A stretch of DNA of 64,000 bases from Xanthomonas bromi (GTDB lineage: Bacteria; Pseudomonadota; Gammaproteobacteria; Xanthomonadales; Xanthomonadaceae). This document shows, one piece after another, positions 52,441 to 63,874 of this stretch. The notes under the pieces are model-generated. The model had not been told where the DNA came from and searched no databases. It was given only the letters and a program-made list of their open reading frames with translations. Position numbers and translations under genes: made by a program. Position 1 is the stretch's first letter. Each line of letters starts with the position of its first letter. The stretch lies in NCBI RefSeq assembly GCF_900092025.1, contig NZ_FLTX01000013.1, forward strand, positions 62,001 to 126,000, read 5' to 3'.

Positions 52441-53454
52441 TCAGCGATTCAAGCGTTGCAGCAGCCGTGCGCGCAGGCTGCGCGCGCGGGCGTCGTCCAT
52501 CGGAGCCAGCACGCCGCGCGCGGCATCGGGCAGATGCGCGGCGGTGCTGGCGTCGGCCTCGAAGACATAGTGACGAAACACCTCCTGCCAGGTGGCGCGT
52601 TGTTCGGCCGGCAAGTCGCGGATGGTCAGCAGCGCCAGCATCAGCGCGTTCATCGGCGAATCCATGTAGGCCGGGCTCTGTCGCCACCAGAAATTCACCA
52701 GTACGTTGAAGCTCTCCAGTGCCTCGATGTGATGCCACCACATGCTCGGAATGAACACGGCATCGCCCGGCCCCAGCTCGGCGACGAGCGCATGGTCCAG
52801 CGCCTGCGCATAGCGCGGAAAGCGCTGCAGATCCGGTGCGGCGATATCCACCAGGCTGACCGGTTGCCCGGCCGGGGTCAGATCCAATGGGCCGATGTAG
52901 AGGTTGGCCAGCTGCTCGGGTGGAAACAACGTAAAGCGGCGCCGCCCGGCGACCACGCACGCCAGATTGTCGGGCAGGTCCTGATGCGCGGCGATGCGCG
53001 TGCGGTTGCCGATCCAGATGCTGGCCAGCGGCTCGCTTTGCGGTAGCGCGATCGGGTTGGCTGCGCGCAGGCCGGGCAGGTAGGTCTCCAGCGTAGTGGA
53101 GCCGACATAGATGGCCGGTGGCTGCGCGTTATCGAGGTCGCGCAACAAGGTGTCCAGCACCACGCTCAAGGGCACGCGCTCCGGGCGGAAATTGAAGCCG
53201 CTCATGTCCGCGTTGTAGAAGAAACGCCCGCCGATCTCCGGTGGCCCCACCTGCGCGACCACCGCTTCGCCACGGTCGAAGCCACGTAGATAGGCGGCAG
53301 CGGCCTGGGCGGAACGCGCGCCGGCCTGCGCCAGCGGCCAGTCGCGCACCAGCCCGCGCAGGACCAGTGGCGTGGTGGAGCGAAGGATGGCCGGGTCCAG
53401 CTGTTGCGGGTCCAGACCGTGGCGTTCCTCGATGGCGCGCGGCTCAGCCAGCAT
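52441..53454 (-). CDS. Cupin-like JmjC-fold protein
   Basis: A 337-aa protein of the cupin_8/JmjC superfamily, which includes Fe(II)/2-oxoglutarate hydroxylases. The iron-binding candidates are H and D in AAHQDLPDNLAC and the H in MWWHHIEALES; the strands VVAGRRRFTLFPPEQL and GDAVFIPSMWW fit the fold. It overlaps the SapC gene by 11 bases. This gene neighbours SapC and a halogenase in many xanthomonad TonB-receptor loci. Hydroxylation of a protein or small molecule is probable; the target is unknown. Confidence 0.87.
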   Translation of the reverse strand: MLAEPRAIEERHGLDPQQLDPAILRSTTPLVLRGLVRDWPLAQAGARSAQAAAAYLRGFDRGEAVVAQVGPPEIGGRFFYNADMSGFNFRPERVPLSVVLDTLLRDLDNAQPPAIYVGSTTLETYLPGLRAANPIALPQSEPLASIWIGNRTRIAAHQDLPDNLACVVAGRRRFTLFPPEQLANLYIGPLDLTPAGQPVSLVDIAAPDLQRFPRYAQALDHALVAELGPGDAVFIPSMWWHHIEALESFNVLVNFWWRQSPAYMDSPMNALMLALLTIRDLPAEQRATWQEVFRHYVFEADASTAAHLPDAARGVLAPMDDARARSLRARLLQRLNR

Positions 53455-54145
53455 GACGGCGATTCATGCGTTCGAGCAGATGACGGAATTGCGCGATCGA
53501 GGCCACCGCCATGTACAGCGGTTCCAGATCGCCATGCCGGTGCAGTTCGAGCAGCGCGGCCTCATCGAGTGTGCGCAGGCGTTCTTCATGCACGACGTAG
53601 AGCCCGGCCAGTCGGCATTCCAGGCCGTTGTTCAAGGTGGCTTCGAACACGAAGGGTTCGAGCAGGTCGTAACCCAGCACACGGTCGACGAACGCATCGC
53701 TGGCTGCTACTCCATCGTGCAGCGTGCGCAGCACCTGGCTGATGTGGTCGAGAAAGTCGGTGGTGCCGCCGTGTTCGCGAAACAGCAATTCGCCATCAGT
53801 GCGACTGGCGCGTGGGCTGTCCAGATCCACGTGCACCATCGGCCCGTCGGGCTGCTCGCCGATCAGGAACGGTTGGCGCTGAATCGACAGCGGGATATAG
53901 GGCGCATCCCAACGCGCACCCTCCAGGAACAGGTTTTCGCCCAGGCGCAATCCCAGCAACGCCAGTGGCTGAAAACTGCGCTCGCCACTGCGATGGAACA
54001 CGATGGGGTATTGCGCCTGCAGCTGGCGAAATTCCTGTGGAAAGGTCGCAGCCGACATCACGTCATCGCCGTAGGCGGCGCCGTGCGCGGTGATCACGCG
54101 CAGATCGCGATGATCGAGATTGTTCAATAACACGGCATTGGTCAT
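53444..54145 (-). CDS. SapC family protein
   Basis: A 233-aa soluble protein of the SapC-like family. Typical pieces are LNNLDHRDLRVITAHGAAYG, FPQEFRQLQAQYPIVFHRSG and QRQPFLIGEQPDG. The name derives from a surface-array operon; the biochemical role is unknown. ATG 54145 is preferred to an upstream in-frame codon. It overlaps the cupin gene and lies 191 bases downstream of the TonB-dependent receptor, behind a strong hairpin. Confidence 0.85.
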   Translation of the reverse strand: MTNAVLLNNLDHRDLRVITAHGAAYGDDVMSAATFPQEFRQLQAQYPIVFHRSGERSFQPLALLGLRLGENLFLEGARWDAPYIPLSIQRQPFLIGEQPDGPMVHVDLDSPRASRTDGELLFREHGGTTDFLDHISQVLRTLHDGVAASDAFVDRVLGYDLLEPFVFEATLNNGLECRLAGLYVVHEERLRTLDEAALLELHRHGDLEPLYMAVASIAQFRHLLERMNRRHAG

Positions 54146-54254
54146 GGGGGATTGGCACAGCACGCAGGGCGCGTGGCCCATGCTTCAACGAATCGCCACT
54201 GCACGGCAAGCCCTGGACGCAATCGCGTCGTCGGGTCGAGCGCAAGGGCCGTGT

Positions 54255-54287
54255 CCGTTCCCCGGCAGCCACGCTGCCGGGGAACGG
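54255..54287 (-). promoter_or_regulatory. 14-bp perfect hairpin between TonB-dependent receptor and SapC genes
   Basis: 54255-54268 pairs without mismatch with 54274-54287, loop CCACG. On the leftward transcript it lies between the receptor stop and the SapC start and has no U-run. It could stabilise the receptor mRNA and lower downstream expression. Confidence 0.65.
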
Positions 54288-54336
54288 ATGGGGTTACTGC
54301 AGCGATGCAGTCACGCGTGCATCGCCACAGCGGGTA

Positions 54337-57300
54337 TCACCAGAACTTGTAACGCAGGCCCAGCATGTAGCGCGGGCCGGTCTGGGTGGCATAGATAATC
54401 TCGTTTTTCTGCCGGCCATGCTGACGCTGGATTTCGTTGGTGAGGTTAATTGCCTCCAGGCTCAGCGACAGGTTCTCGGTCCACTGGTAACCGATGCTCA
54501 GGTCCAGCTGACCATAGGCTTCGGTGTAGACCGGGTTGGGCTGGCCGCTACCGTCGAAACGTGCGGCCAGGAATTGGTCGCGCCAGTTATAGGCCGCACG
54601 TACCTGCCACTTGTCCTTGTCGTAGAAGCCGACCAGGTTGGCCGAATCGCTCAGACCTTCCAGCGCGAACTGCTCGCCGATCACATCGTTGTTGTAAGTC
54701 AGCCCGGAATCGACCTTGGTGTAGTTGGCCGACACGCCGAAACCGCTGGCGCCGAACATGTGTTGCAGATTGAATTCCCAGCCGTCCAGCGAGGCCGAGC
54801 GCTGGTTGGCCGGCGCGGTGATGGCGAAGTTGGCCACCGGGTCGCCCGGCTGCCCACTGATCACACCGGTGGCGTTGCCGTTGGCATCGTCGGCACCGCG
54901 CACCACGCCCGGCGAACCGCCGCGGTTGCGGAAGATGTAGTTGCGGATACAGGTCAGGTCGGCCGAGGCGCAGCCATTGCCCAGCGCTTCGTTCCAGTAC
55001 GTGCCGCCGATCGGCGTGTTCAAGCCCAGCGCCGTATCGTTACGCGTGGTCACGCCGATGTAGTTGTCGATGTTCTTGCGGAAGAAGCCCACCGACGCGT
55101 AGCTGGCATCGCTGTAGTACCACTCCAGCGAGACATCGATGTTGTGCGAGAGCAGCGGCTTCAGGCCCGGATTACCTGCCTGTCCGGTGCCGCCTTCGAT
55201 GCGCGCGATCTGGTTGAGCGTCTGCCCGCCCTGGATATCGCCCCAGCCCGGACGGCCGATGGTTTCGCCGTAGCTGCCGCGCAGCACCAGATCGTCGGTG
55301 AGCTTGAAGCTCAGATCCAGGCTGGGCAGCCAGTATTCGTACTTGCCGCTACCACCGGCAAACGCCGAGTCGGCCAGACGGATCGGCAACTCGTTGTTGG
55401 CGACCCAGTCGATGCCCACGGCCACCGGCACCAGCGCCTGCGCCTCCACCTTGGTTTCTTCGTAACGCACGCCGGCGGCCAGGCTGATCGGCACGCGCAG
55501 ATCGTCCCAGCTGTTGTTCCACTGCAGGTAGGCGTTCTTGGACTTTTCGGTCACGCGGCGGTCGGTGGCGAACACCGGCGAGATGCGGTACAGCGCCTCA
55601 TTGCCAGCGGCTTGCGCGGCGGCCTGACGCACGCGCTCGAAGTCGAACAGGTACAACTGGTTGAACTGCTGTGGATTGCCGCTGCCGTCGATCGCATCGA
55701 AGTACTGCGCGAACGAGCTGGGAATCCACAGGTCGTCCGGATAGTCGGCCGCAGTGCCGTTGCCGCCCCAGGTATCGCGCTGCACGTTTGAGAACGCCGA
55801 ACGGTTCTTGACCTCGGTGCTGCCGATGCCGAACTTCAACTGCGAATAGTTTTCGAAGGTGAAGTCGCCGTTGACCTGCGCCTGATCGATTTCCGACTTC
55901 ATGTAGCTGTTGCGGAACGCCGAGCCGGTGACCAGCGTGCGCGACGGATCCAGACCGTTGAGCCCGAAGCCCAGTTGCTGCTGCAGCACCGGGAAATCCT
56001 TGCTGAAATCCACCACCGAGGTGCCGCGGTAGAACCCGGACACGCCCAGCGAGTTGCTCGACCCGTACGGGCTGTCCGCGCCGGCTTCGGCGGTGGAGCG
56101 GTGGATGTCGAAGTTGAGCTTGAACTGATCGTTCACCGCCCAATCCACATTGAAGCCCAGCGACTTGTTCTGGTTGCGCGTGGCGGCATTGGAGCCGGCA
56201 GTCGCCAGATCGCTGGTCGCCGGATTGACGATTTCCGAATAGGTCATCGGGCCGGCGACCGGCCCCTTGGTCCAGGCGCTGGCCGACGGGCCATAGTTGA
56301 ACCACACCGACATTTCGTTGCGCTGCTGCTGGATCTTGTTTTCCGAGTAGGTGTAATCCAGCGTGGTGGTGATGTTGTCCAGCGGCTTGTACTGCAGCAC
56401 CAGCTGACCGTTGGTGCGTTGGCGTTCGACGCCGACCACGCGGTAGTTGAGGTTCTGCGGCACCGAATAGATATCGTTCGGACCGGGGCGGTTGACGATG
56501 TTTTCCGAACCCGGCGCACCCGGCTGCGGGATGGTGCCGTAGGCGGTGGAGTCGCCACGGAATGCGCGCCAGCCATTGGGCACGCCGACCTGGCTGTAGC
56601 CGAAGTCGCGTTCCTGGTAGCTGCCGCTCAGCGACACGCCGAAACGTCCATCGGCCGAGGTGGTGCTGAAGATGCCGGAGATTTCCGGCGTCAGCGCATC
56701 GCCCTGCAGGGGGCCCGGCAGGTTCTCGTTGGACGCATCGTGCACGCCCTTGAGGCCCACATTGGCATGCATGCCAGGGTTATCTAGCGGACGGGCGGTC
56801 TTGATGTTGATGGTGGCACCGATGCCGCCGGTGGGCGTGCTGGCACGGCTGGTCTTGAACACCTCGATACCGGAGATCGACTCGGACGCCAGGTTGGCGA
56901 AGTCGAACGCACGCGAGTTGGAGGCGTTGGATTCCTCGATGCTGGCGCCCGGCATCTGCCGTCCGTTCAACAGCACCAGGTTGAAGTCCGGGCCGACGCC
57001 GCGCACGGTGACGCGCGAGCCTTCGCCCAGCGAGCGGTCGATTGACACACCGCTGATGCGCTGCAAAGATTCGGCCAGATTGGTATCGGGGAACTTTCCG
57101 ATGTCCTCGGCCACGATGCCGTCGACGATGCCTTGCGCATCGCGTTTGACGTTCATCGACGAGGTGAGGCTGCCGCGGATACCGCTGACCTGGACGGTAT
57201 CGAGGGTGGCGGGATCGGCTTGACTGGCGCCCGGAACGGTGGATGCGGACGGCGGTGCCGGCGCGGTCTGCGCAGCCAGCGGAGTCGACAATGCGAACAG

Positions 57301-57351
57301 CAGGGCAGACGTCAAACGCCGCGTACGCGGCAGGGTGCGAGTCTCTCTCAC
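54337..57351 (-). CDS. TonB-dependent receptor of the Xanthomonas/Caulobacter type
   Basis: A 1004-aa outer-membrane transporter. A signal peptide ends at about residue 28 (PLAAQT), a TonB-box-like DTVQV follows near 52, the plug domain has IVAEDIGKFPDTNLAESLQR and VRGVGPDFNLVLLNGRQMPG, and the 22-strand barrel ends in LRYKFW with the terminal aromatic. The length and plug sequence match the TonB-Xanth-Caul subfamily, often linked to oligosaccharide uptake. GTG 57351 is preferred; TTG 57372 would add seven residues. It heads the locus with SapC, cupin and halogenase genes. The ligand is not indicated. Confidence 0.92.
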   Translation of the reverse strand: MRETRTLPRTRRLTSALLFALSTPLAAQTAPAPPSASTVPGASQADPATLDTVQVSGIRGSLTSSMNVKRDAQGIVDGIVAEDIGKFPDTNLAESLQRISGVSIDRSLGEGSRVTVRGVGPDFNLVLLNGRQMPGASIEESNASNSRAFDFANLASESISGIEVFKTSRASTPTGGIGATINIKTARPLDNPGMHANVGLKGVHDASNENLPGPLQGDALTPEISGIFSTTSADGRFGVSLSGSYQERDFGYSQVGVPNGWRAFRGDSTAYGTIPQPGAPGSENIVNRPGPNDIYSVPQNLNYRVVGVERQRTNGQLVLQYKPLDNITTTLDYTYSENKIQQQRNEMSVWFNYGPSASAWTKGPVAGPMTYSEIVNPATSDLATAGSNAATRNQNKSLGFNVDWAVNDQFKLNFDIHRSTAEAGADSPYGSSNSLGVSGFYRGTSVVDFSKDFPVLQQQLGFGLNGLDPSRTLVTGSAFRNSYMKSEIDQAQVNGDFTFENYSQLKFGIGSTEVKNRSAFSNVQRDTWGGNGTAADYPDDLWIPSSFAQYFDAIDGSGNPQQFNQLYLFDFERVRQAAAQAAGNEALYRISPVFATDRRVTEKSKNAYLQWNNSWDDLRVPISLAAGVRYEETKVEAQALVPVAVGIDWVANNELPIRLADSAFAGGSGKYEYWLPSLDLSFKLTDDLVLRGSYGETIGRPGWGDIQGGQTLNQIARIEGGTGQAGNPGLKPLLSHNIDVSLEWYYSDASYASVGFFRKNIDNYIGVTTRNDTALGLNTPIGGTYWNEALGNGCASADLTCIRNYIFRNRGGSPGVVRGADDANGNATGVISGQPGDPVANFAITAPANQRSASLDGWEFNLQHMFGASGFGVSANYTKVDSGLTYNNDVIGEQFALEGLSDSANLVGFYDKDKWQVRAAYNWRDQFLAARFDGSGQPNPVYTEAYGQLDLSIGYQWTENLSLSLEAINLTNEIQRQHGRQKNEIIYATQTGPRYMLGLRYKFW

Positions 57352-57739
57352 GGTAGTTGCTTCCCCAAACAAAAAATAAGGCCTGCCCCAGGCGGGACAG
57401 GCACAGGTCGATCGAACAATCGAGCATTTGTTAGTGCGGCCTTAACAAAGTCAATTTGCACTGCAGCATCTGCCGCGACCAAAATCGCCTCACACATCGT
57501 TCCACTGCGTTCGATATGCAGCCTATGCGCGTGCAATCGCTTGCCCGTACCATCGTGGTTCGATGGCAACGTCTGCATATGCGATGCCACCGACACAGCG
57601 AACCCAGGTGGTTGAACGCGCAATGGCAAGCGGATTCGGCAGTGCAGGAGATGTGTTGCCGGCTCCGATGCCTGCCTGCCCGAGACCGCTCATCTGGTTG
57701 TGTCTGGCGGTACGACCCTACCTTTGACTGGAGCGCGCG
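57352..57739. other. Divergent intergenic region upstream of the receptor and GST genes
   Basis: About 390 bases. On the reverse strand TTGACT (57454-57449) and ACAAAT (57431-57426), 17 bases apart, could be the receptor promoter. An inverted repeat TTGTTA/TAACAA overlaps it. Nothing else stands out. Confidence 0.45.
57429..57448. promoter_or_regulatory. Candidate operator TTGTTA-N8-TAACAA
   Basis: TTGTTA at 57429-57434 and TAACAA at 57443-57448 form an inverted repeat with an 8-base spacer, inside the spacer and -10 area of the possible receptor promoter. A sugar-responsive repressor is a guess. Confidence 0.35.
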
Positions 57740-58429
57740 ATGATCGATCTGTACTACTGGCCCACGCCCAATGGCCACAAAGTCACCTTGTTCCTGGAAG
57801 AAGCCGGGCTGAAGTACACGCTCAAGCCGGTCAACATCGGCAAAGGCGAACAATTCGAGCCGGCGTTCCTGCAGATTTCGCCCAACAACAAGATGCCGGC
57901 CATCGTCGACCATGCACCGGTCGACGGCGGCGGCGCGCAGAGCGTGTTCGAATCCGGCGCGATCCTGCTGTACCTGGCCGAGAAGACCGGCCGCTTCCTG
58001 CCGCGCGATGCCCGCGGCCGCATCGCCGCGTTGGAATGGCTGTTCTGGCAAATGGGCGGGCTGGGCCCGATGAGCGGCCAGATGGGCCACTTCAACGTCT
58101 ATGCGCCGGAAAAGATTCCTTACGCGATCGAGCGCTACAACGCCGAGGTGCGCCGCCTGCATGGCGTGCTCGACAAGCGTCTGGCCGACCATGCGTTCCT
58201 GGCCGGCAACGACTACGGAATCGCCGACATGGCCAGCTATCCGTGGATCGAAGTGTATGGCGACCTCAAGCCGGACTACGCCGCCTTCCCGCATCTGAAG
58301 CGTTGGCACGACGCCGTCGCCGCCCGCCCGGCCACCCAGCGCGCCTACGCGCTCAAAGAACAGGTCAATCCCAATGCCGGCAAGCCGCTGAGCGATGAAG
58401 AGCGCAAGCACCTGTTCGGCAAGCGCTGA
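57740..58429 (+). CDS. yfcG: Glutathione S-transferase, YfcG/Nu-class-like disulphide oxidoreductase
   Basis: A 229-aa GST. The N-terminal thioredoxin-like domain starts IDLYYWPTPNGHKVTLFLEEA, and the T-P-N-G-H-K segment is the active site of YfcG-type Nu-class GSTs, which reduce disulphides with glutathione. SPNNKMPAIVDH and ESGAILLYLAEKTG bind glutathione. The helical domain has NDYGIADMASYPWI. It appears to be monocistronic; ribosome-binding site GGAG lies 8 bases upstream. Confidence 0.9.
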   Translation: MIDLYYWPTPNGHKVTLFLEEAGLKYTLKPVNIGKGEQFEPAFLQISPNNKMPAIVDHAPVDGGGAQSVFESGAILLYLAEKTGRFLPRDARGRIAALEWLFWQMGGLGPMSGQMGHFNVYAPEKIPYAIERYNAEVRRLHGVLDKRLADHAFLAGNDYGIADMASYPWIEVYGDLKPDYAAFPHLKRWHDAVAARPATQRAYALKEQVNPNAGKPLSDEERKHLFGKR

Positions 58430-61140
<2,711 letters not shown>

Positions 61141-61339
61141 GAGTGGCTAGGACACCGTAGCCGTCAGTCGACAGATGGATGTGGATAGCGCGGACGCACC
61201 GGAGTGTGCGAGTGGTGCATGCCGATACCGGGCCAGGCTTCCCGTGCATGCGGCTACGCAAGCGGATTTTCGTTGCTCTACGCCCAGGCAGGCGTTGCAC
61301 CGATCACCCACTCTTCCAGGTGTTCGCACAAGGAGTGCC

Positions 61340-61811
61340 ATGTCCCTGCCGCCATCGATTCCCGCCGCCTCACCGCAGCGCCAGCATGCGGCCGACCTCT
61401 GGAGCCGGCACTGGAAGTGGGCCGTCCCAGGCACCGGCATCGCGCTATTTCTGCTGCTGGCGCTGCTGATCGGTGGCGTGCTCTACGCGATCACTGCAGC
61501 GATGAAACCAGCGATGTCTATCGCAACGCGTTGCAGATCGCCAAGAGCGATGCGCAGGTCGTGCAACGGCTTGGCACGCCGATCACCGAGGACTTCCTGC
61601 TCAATGGCAGCCTCAGCTATTCGGTCTTACCGGCTAGGCGCATTTCAGCGTTGGGCTGCAGGGCCGGCGCGGTAGCGGCAGCGTCCAGGTGAATGCCGCG
61701 CGCAGGCATGGCTGCTGGACCTACCAGACACTGACCTTCGCCGGCATCTCTGGCGAGCCGATCGATGTGTTGCCCGCCACGGTATCGCCCCCGCAGCCCC
61801 ACATGCCATGA
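61340..61811 (+). pseudogene. Decayed Coa1-like membrane protein gene
   Basis: ATG 61340 has AAGGAG upstream and encodes a TM helix (GIALFLLLALLIGGVLYAI) followed by a Coa1-family block, but the parts lie in three frames. Near 61505 a one-base loss shifts to the frame reading SDVYRNALQIAKSDAQVVQRLGTPI; near 61622 a second shift moves to the frame reading HFSVGLQGRRGSGSVQVNAA; a TAG at 61635-61637 is in that last frame, which ends at TGA 61809-61811 (after PQPHMP). Three lesions make a pseudogene the best reading. The family is known for cytochrome oxidase assembly; functions of bacterial members are unclear. Confidence 0.75.
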
Positions 61812-61879
61812 CCTAAGGCGGATTGCCGCGGCCGTTGCAGATGGGTAGGGTCGCGCTACTCACTTCGCGGATCCGCCTC

Positions 61880-63664
61880 ATGAAGCCACTCGTTCTCGCC
61901 GTTGCGCTGGCGCTCGGTTCCTCGTTGCCGTTGCAGGCACAAACCGGCAAGGCAGCACCGACACAACCCGCCAGCCCGGCCTGGGTGCAGACCAGCAACG
62001 GCTATGCGCAGATCCTGCTCAACGCGCAGGCACCGTTCCAGCCCGAATACGCCAGCTTCTTTGGTGTACCCGGCTATGACGATCAGGTCGTCGATCTGGG
62101 TCCCGACAACGCCGCACGCTATCGCGATGCCATGCGCAATGCGCGCGCCACGCTGCAGACCAAGCTGGCCACCGAGCGCGATGCCAACGTGCGCCAGGAC
62201 TTGCAGATCATGATCGGCGCGGCCGAGCAGAACATCGAAGGCAGCGAGCTCAACGAGCGTTATCTGCTGCCGTGGAGAGACGCCCCGGAGGCGGTCTTCA
62301 GTGGCCTCAATGGTCTGTTGTCCGACCAGACCGTGCCCGAGCGCCGCGCCAAGGCGTTGGACCGCCTCAAACGTTACGTTGGCCTGGTGCCGGGCAGCGC
62401 GCCGACCACCACGCTGGCGCGCCAGCGCTACGAGGAAAAGCTGAGCAACAAAGCGCTGCTGCAGCCGACCCAGCGCGAAGTGGAGCAGGCGCTGGCGAAT
62501 GTGGACACCTACGTCGCCGGCATCGGCGAGTTGTTCGCCAAGTACAAGATCGCCGGCGCCGACGAAGCGCTCAAGGCCATGTCCACCCAGCTCAAGGACT
62601 ACGCCAACTGGACCCGCACCACCGTGCTACCCAAGGCACGCAAGGACACCCGCCTGCCGGAACCGCTGTACGCGTACCAACTCAAGCAGGTGGGCATCGA
62701 TATCGCCCCGCAGCAGCTGATCCAGCGCGCGCAACTGGAATTCATGGAAACCCGCTCGGCCATGCGCCAGCTGGCCCCGCTGGTGGCCAAGGCCAAGGGG
62801 GTGAAAGGCGATGATTACGTGCAGGTGATCCGCGCGCTCAAGGGCAACACCATCGCCGACGACCAGCTGGAAACCCACTACCGCGGCGTGATCGATCGGA
62901 TCGACCCGATCATCCGCAGGCAGCGCATCGTCGATGTGCCCAACCGCCCGATGCAGATGCGCCTGGGCAGTGCCGCCGAAAGCGCCGCGCAACCGGCGCC
63001 GCACTTCCTTCCCGCACCGCTGATCGGTAACACCGGCCAGCAAGGCCAGTTCGTGCTGCCGTTGGGCAATCCGACCGCCGACGGCGCCAAGAAGGAGCAG
63101 TACGACGACTTCAACTTCGGCTCGGCCGCCTGGACGCTGAGCGCCCACGAAGGCCGCCCCGGTCACGAACTGCAGTTCACCGCCATGGTCGAACGTGGCG
63201 TCTCGCTGGCGCGCAGCATGTTCGCCTTCAACTCGGTCAACGTCGAAGGCTGGGCGCTGTATGCCGAAGCGGAAATGGTGCCGTACGAACCGCTCGACGG
63301 TCAGCTGATCGCCCTGCAGTTCCGCCTGCTGCGCGCCGCCCGCGCCATGCTCGACCCGATGCTCAACCTGGGCCTGATCGACCGCGAACGCGCGCGCCAG
63401 GTGCTGGAAGACGATGTCGGCCTTTCGCCCGCCATGACCCGCCAGGAGCTGGACCGCTACACCATCCGCGCGCCCGGCCAGGCCGGCAGCTATTTCTACG
63501 GCTACACCCGCATCCTCGAACTGCGCATGCGCACCGAACTGGCCCTGGGCAAGAAGTTCGACCGCCTGGCGTTCAATAACTTCCTGCTGGACCAAGGCCT
63601 GCTCCCACCGGATCAGCTGGCCAAGGCGGTGGAAACGCAGTTCATTCCCGCGCATGCCAAGTAG
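61880..63664 (+). CDS. DUF885 family secreted metallopeptidase-like protein
   Basis: A 594-aa protein with a signal peptide (about 1-20, ending PLQAQ). The mature part is mostly helical and has H423-E-G-R-P-G-H429, the HEGxPGH motif of DUF885, which resembles zinc-peptidase HExxH signatures, plus the downstream glutamate-containing helix NVEGWALYAEAEMVPYE. ATG 61880 begins the signal peptide; an in-frame start 19 codons upstream exists. It lies downstream of the DPP-IV-like gene, consistent with periplasmic peptide degradation. Enzymatic activity is inferred. Confidence 0.88.
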   Translation: MKPLVLAVALALGSSLPLQAQTGKAAPTQPASPAWVQTSNGYAQILLNAQAPFQPEYASFFGVPGYDDQVVDLGPDNAARYRDAMRNARATLQTKLATERDANVRQDLQIMIGAAEQNIEGSELNERYLLPWRDAPEAVFSGLNGLLSDQTVPERRAKALDRLKRYVGLVPGSAPTTTLARQRYEEKLSNKALLQPTQREVEQALANVDTYVAGIGELFAKYKIAGADEALKAMSTQLKDYANWTRTTVLPKARKDTRLPEPLYAYQLKQVGIDIAPQQLIQRAQLEFMETRSAMRQLAPLVAKAKGVKGDDYVQVIRALKGNTIADDQLETHYRGVIDRIDPIIRRQRIVDVPNRPMQMRLGSAAESAAQPAPHFLPAPLIGNTGQQGQFVLPLGNPTADGAKKEQYDDFNFGSAAWTLSAHEGRPGHELQFTAMVERGVSLARSMFAFNSVNVEGWALYAEAEMVPYEPLDGQLIALQFRLLRAARAMLDPMLNLGLIDRERARQVLEDDVGLSPAMTRQELDRYTIRAPGQAGSYFYGYTRILELRMRTELALGKKFDRLAFNNFLLDQGLLPPDQLAKAVETQFIPAHAK

Positions 63665-63874
63665 AGGCAGAAGCGGCCGCCGGGTTCAGCTGCTCAGTAC
63701 CCTGGTGCACTCTCCAAATTAGCTGGAGTATCGAATGCTGTAGTGCGTCAGCATTGCGACATCAAACAGTCGATGGGGGTGCGTTTGCGCAAATATGCGT
63801 TAACGCGCCTTCGTCAGCGTTGTTTTCTGGAGTAGGTAGGCAAGGTTTTTGGGCTCATACCGCCCGGGTTGAAA

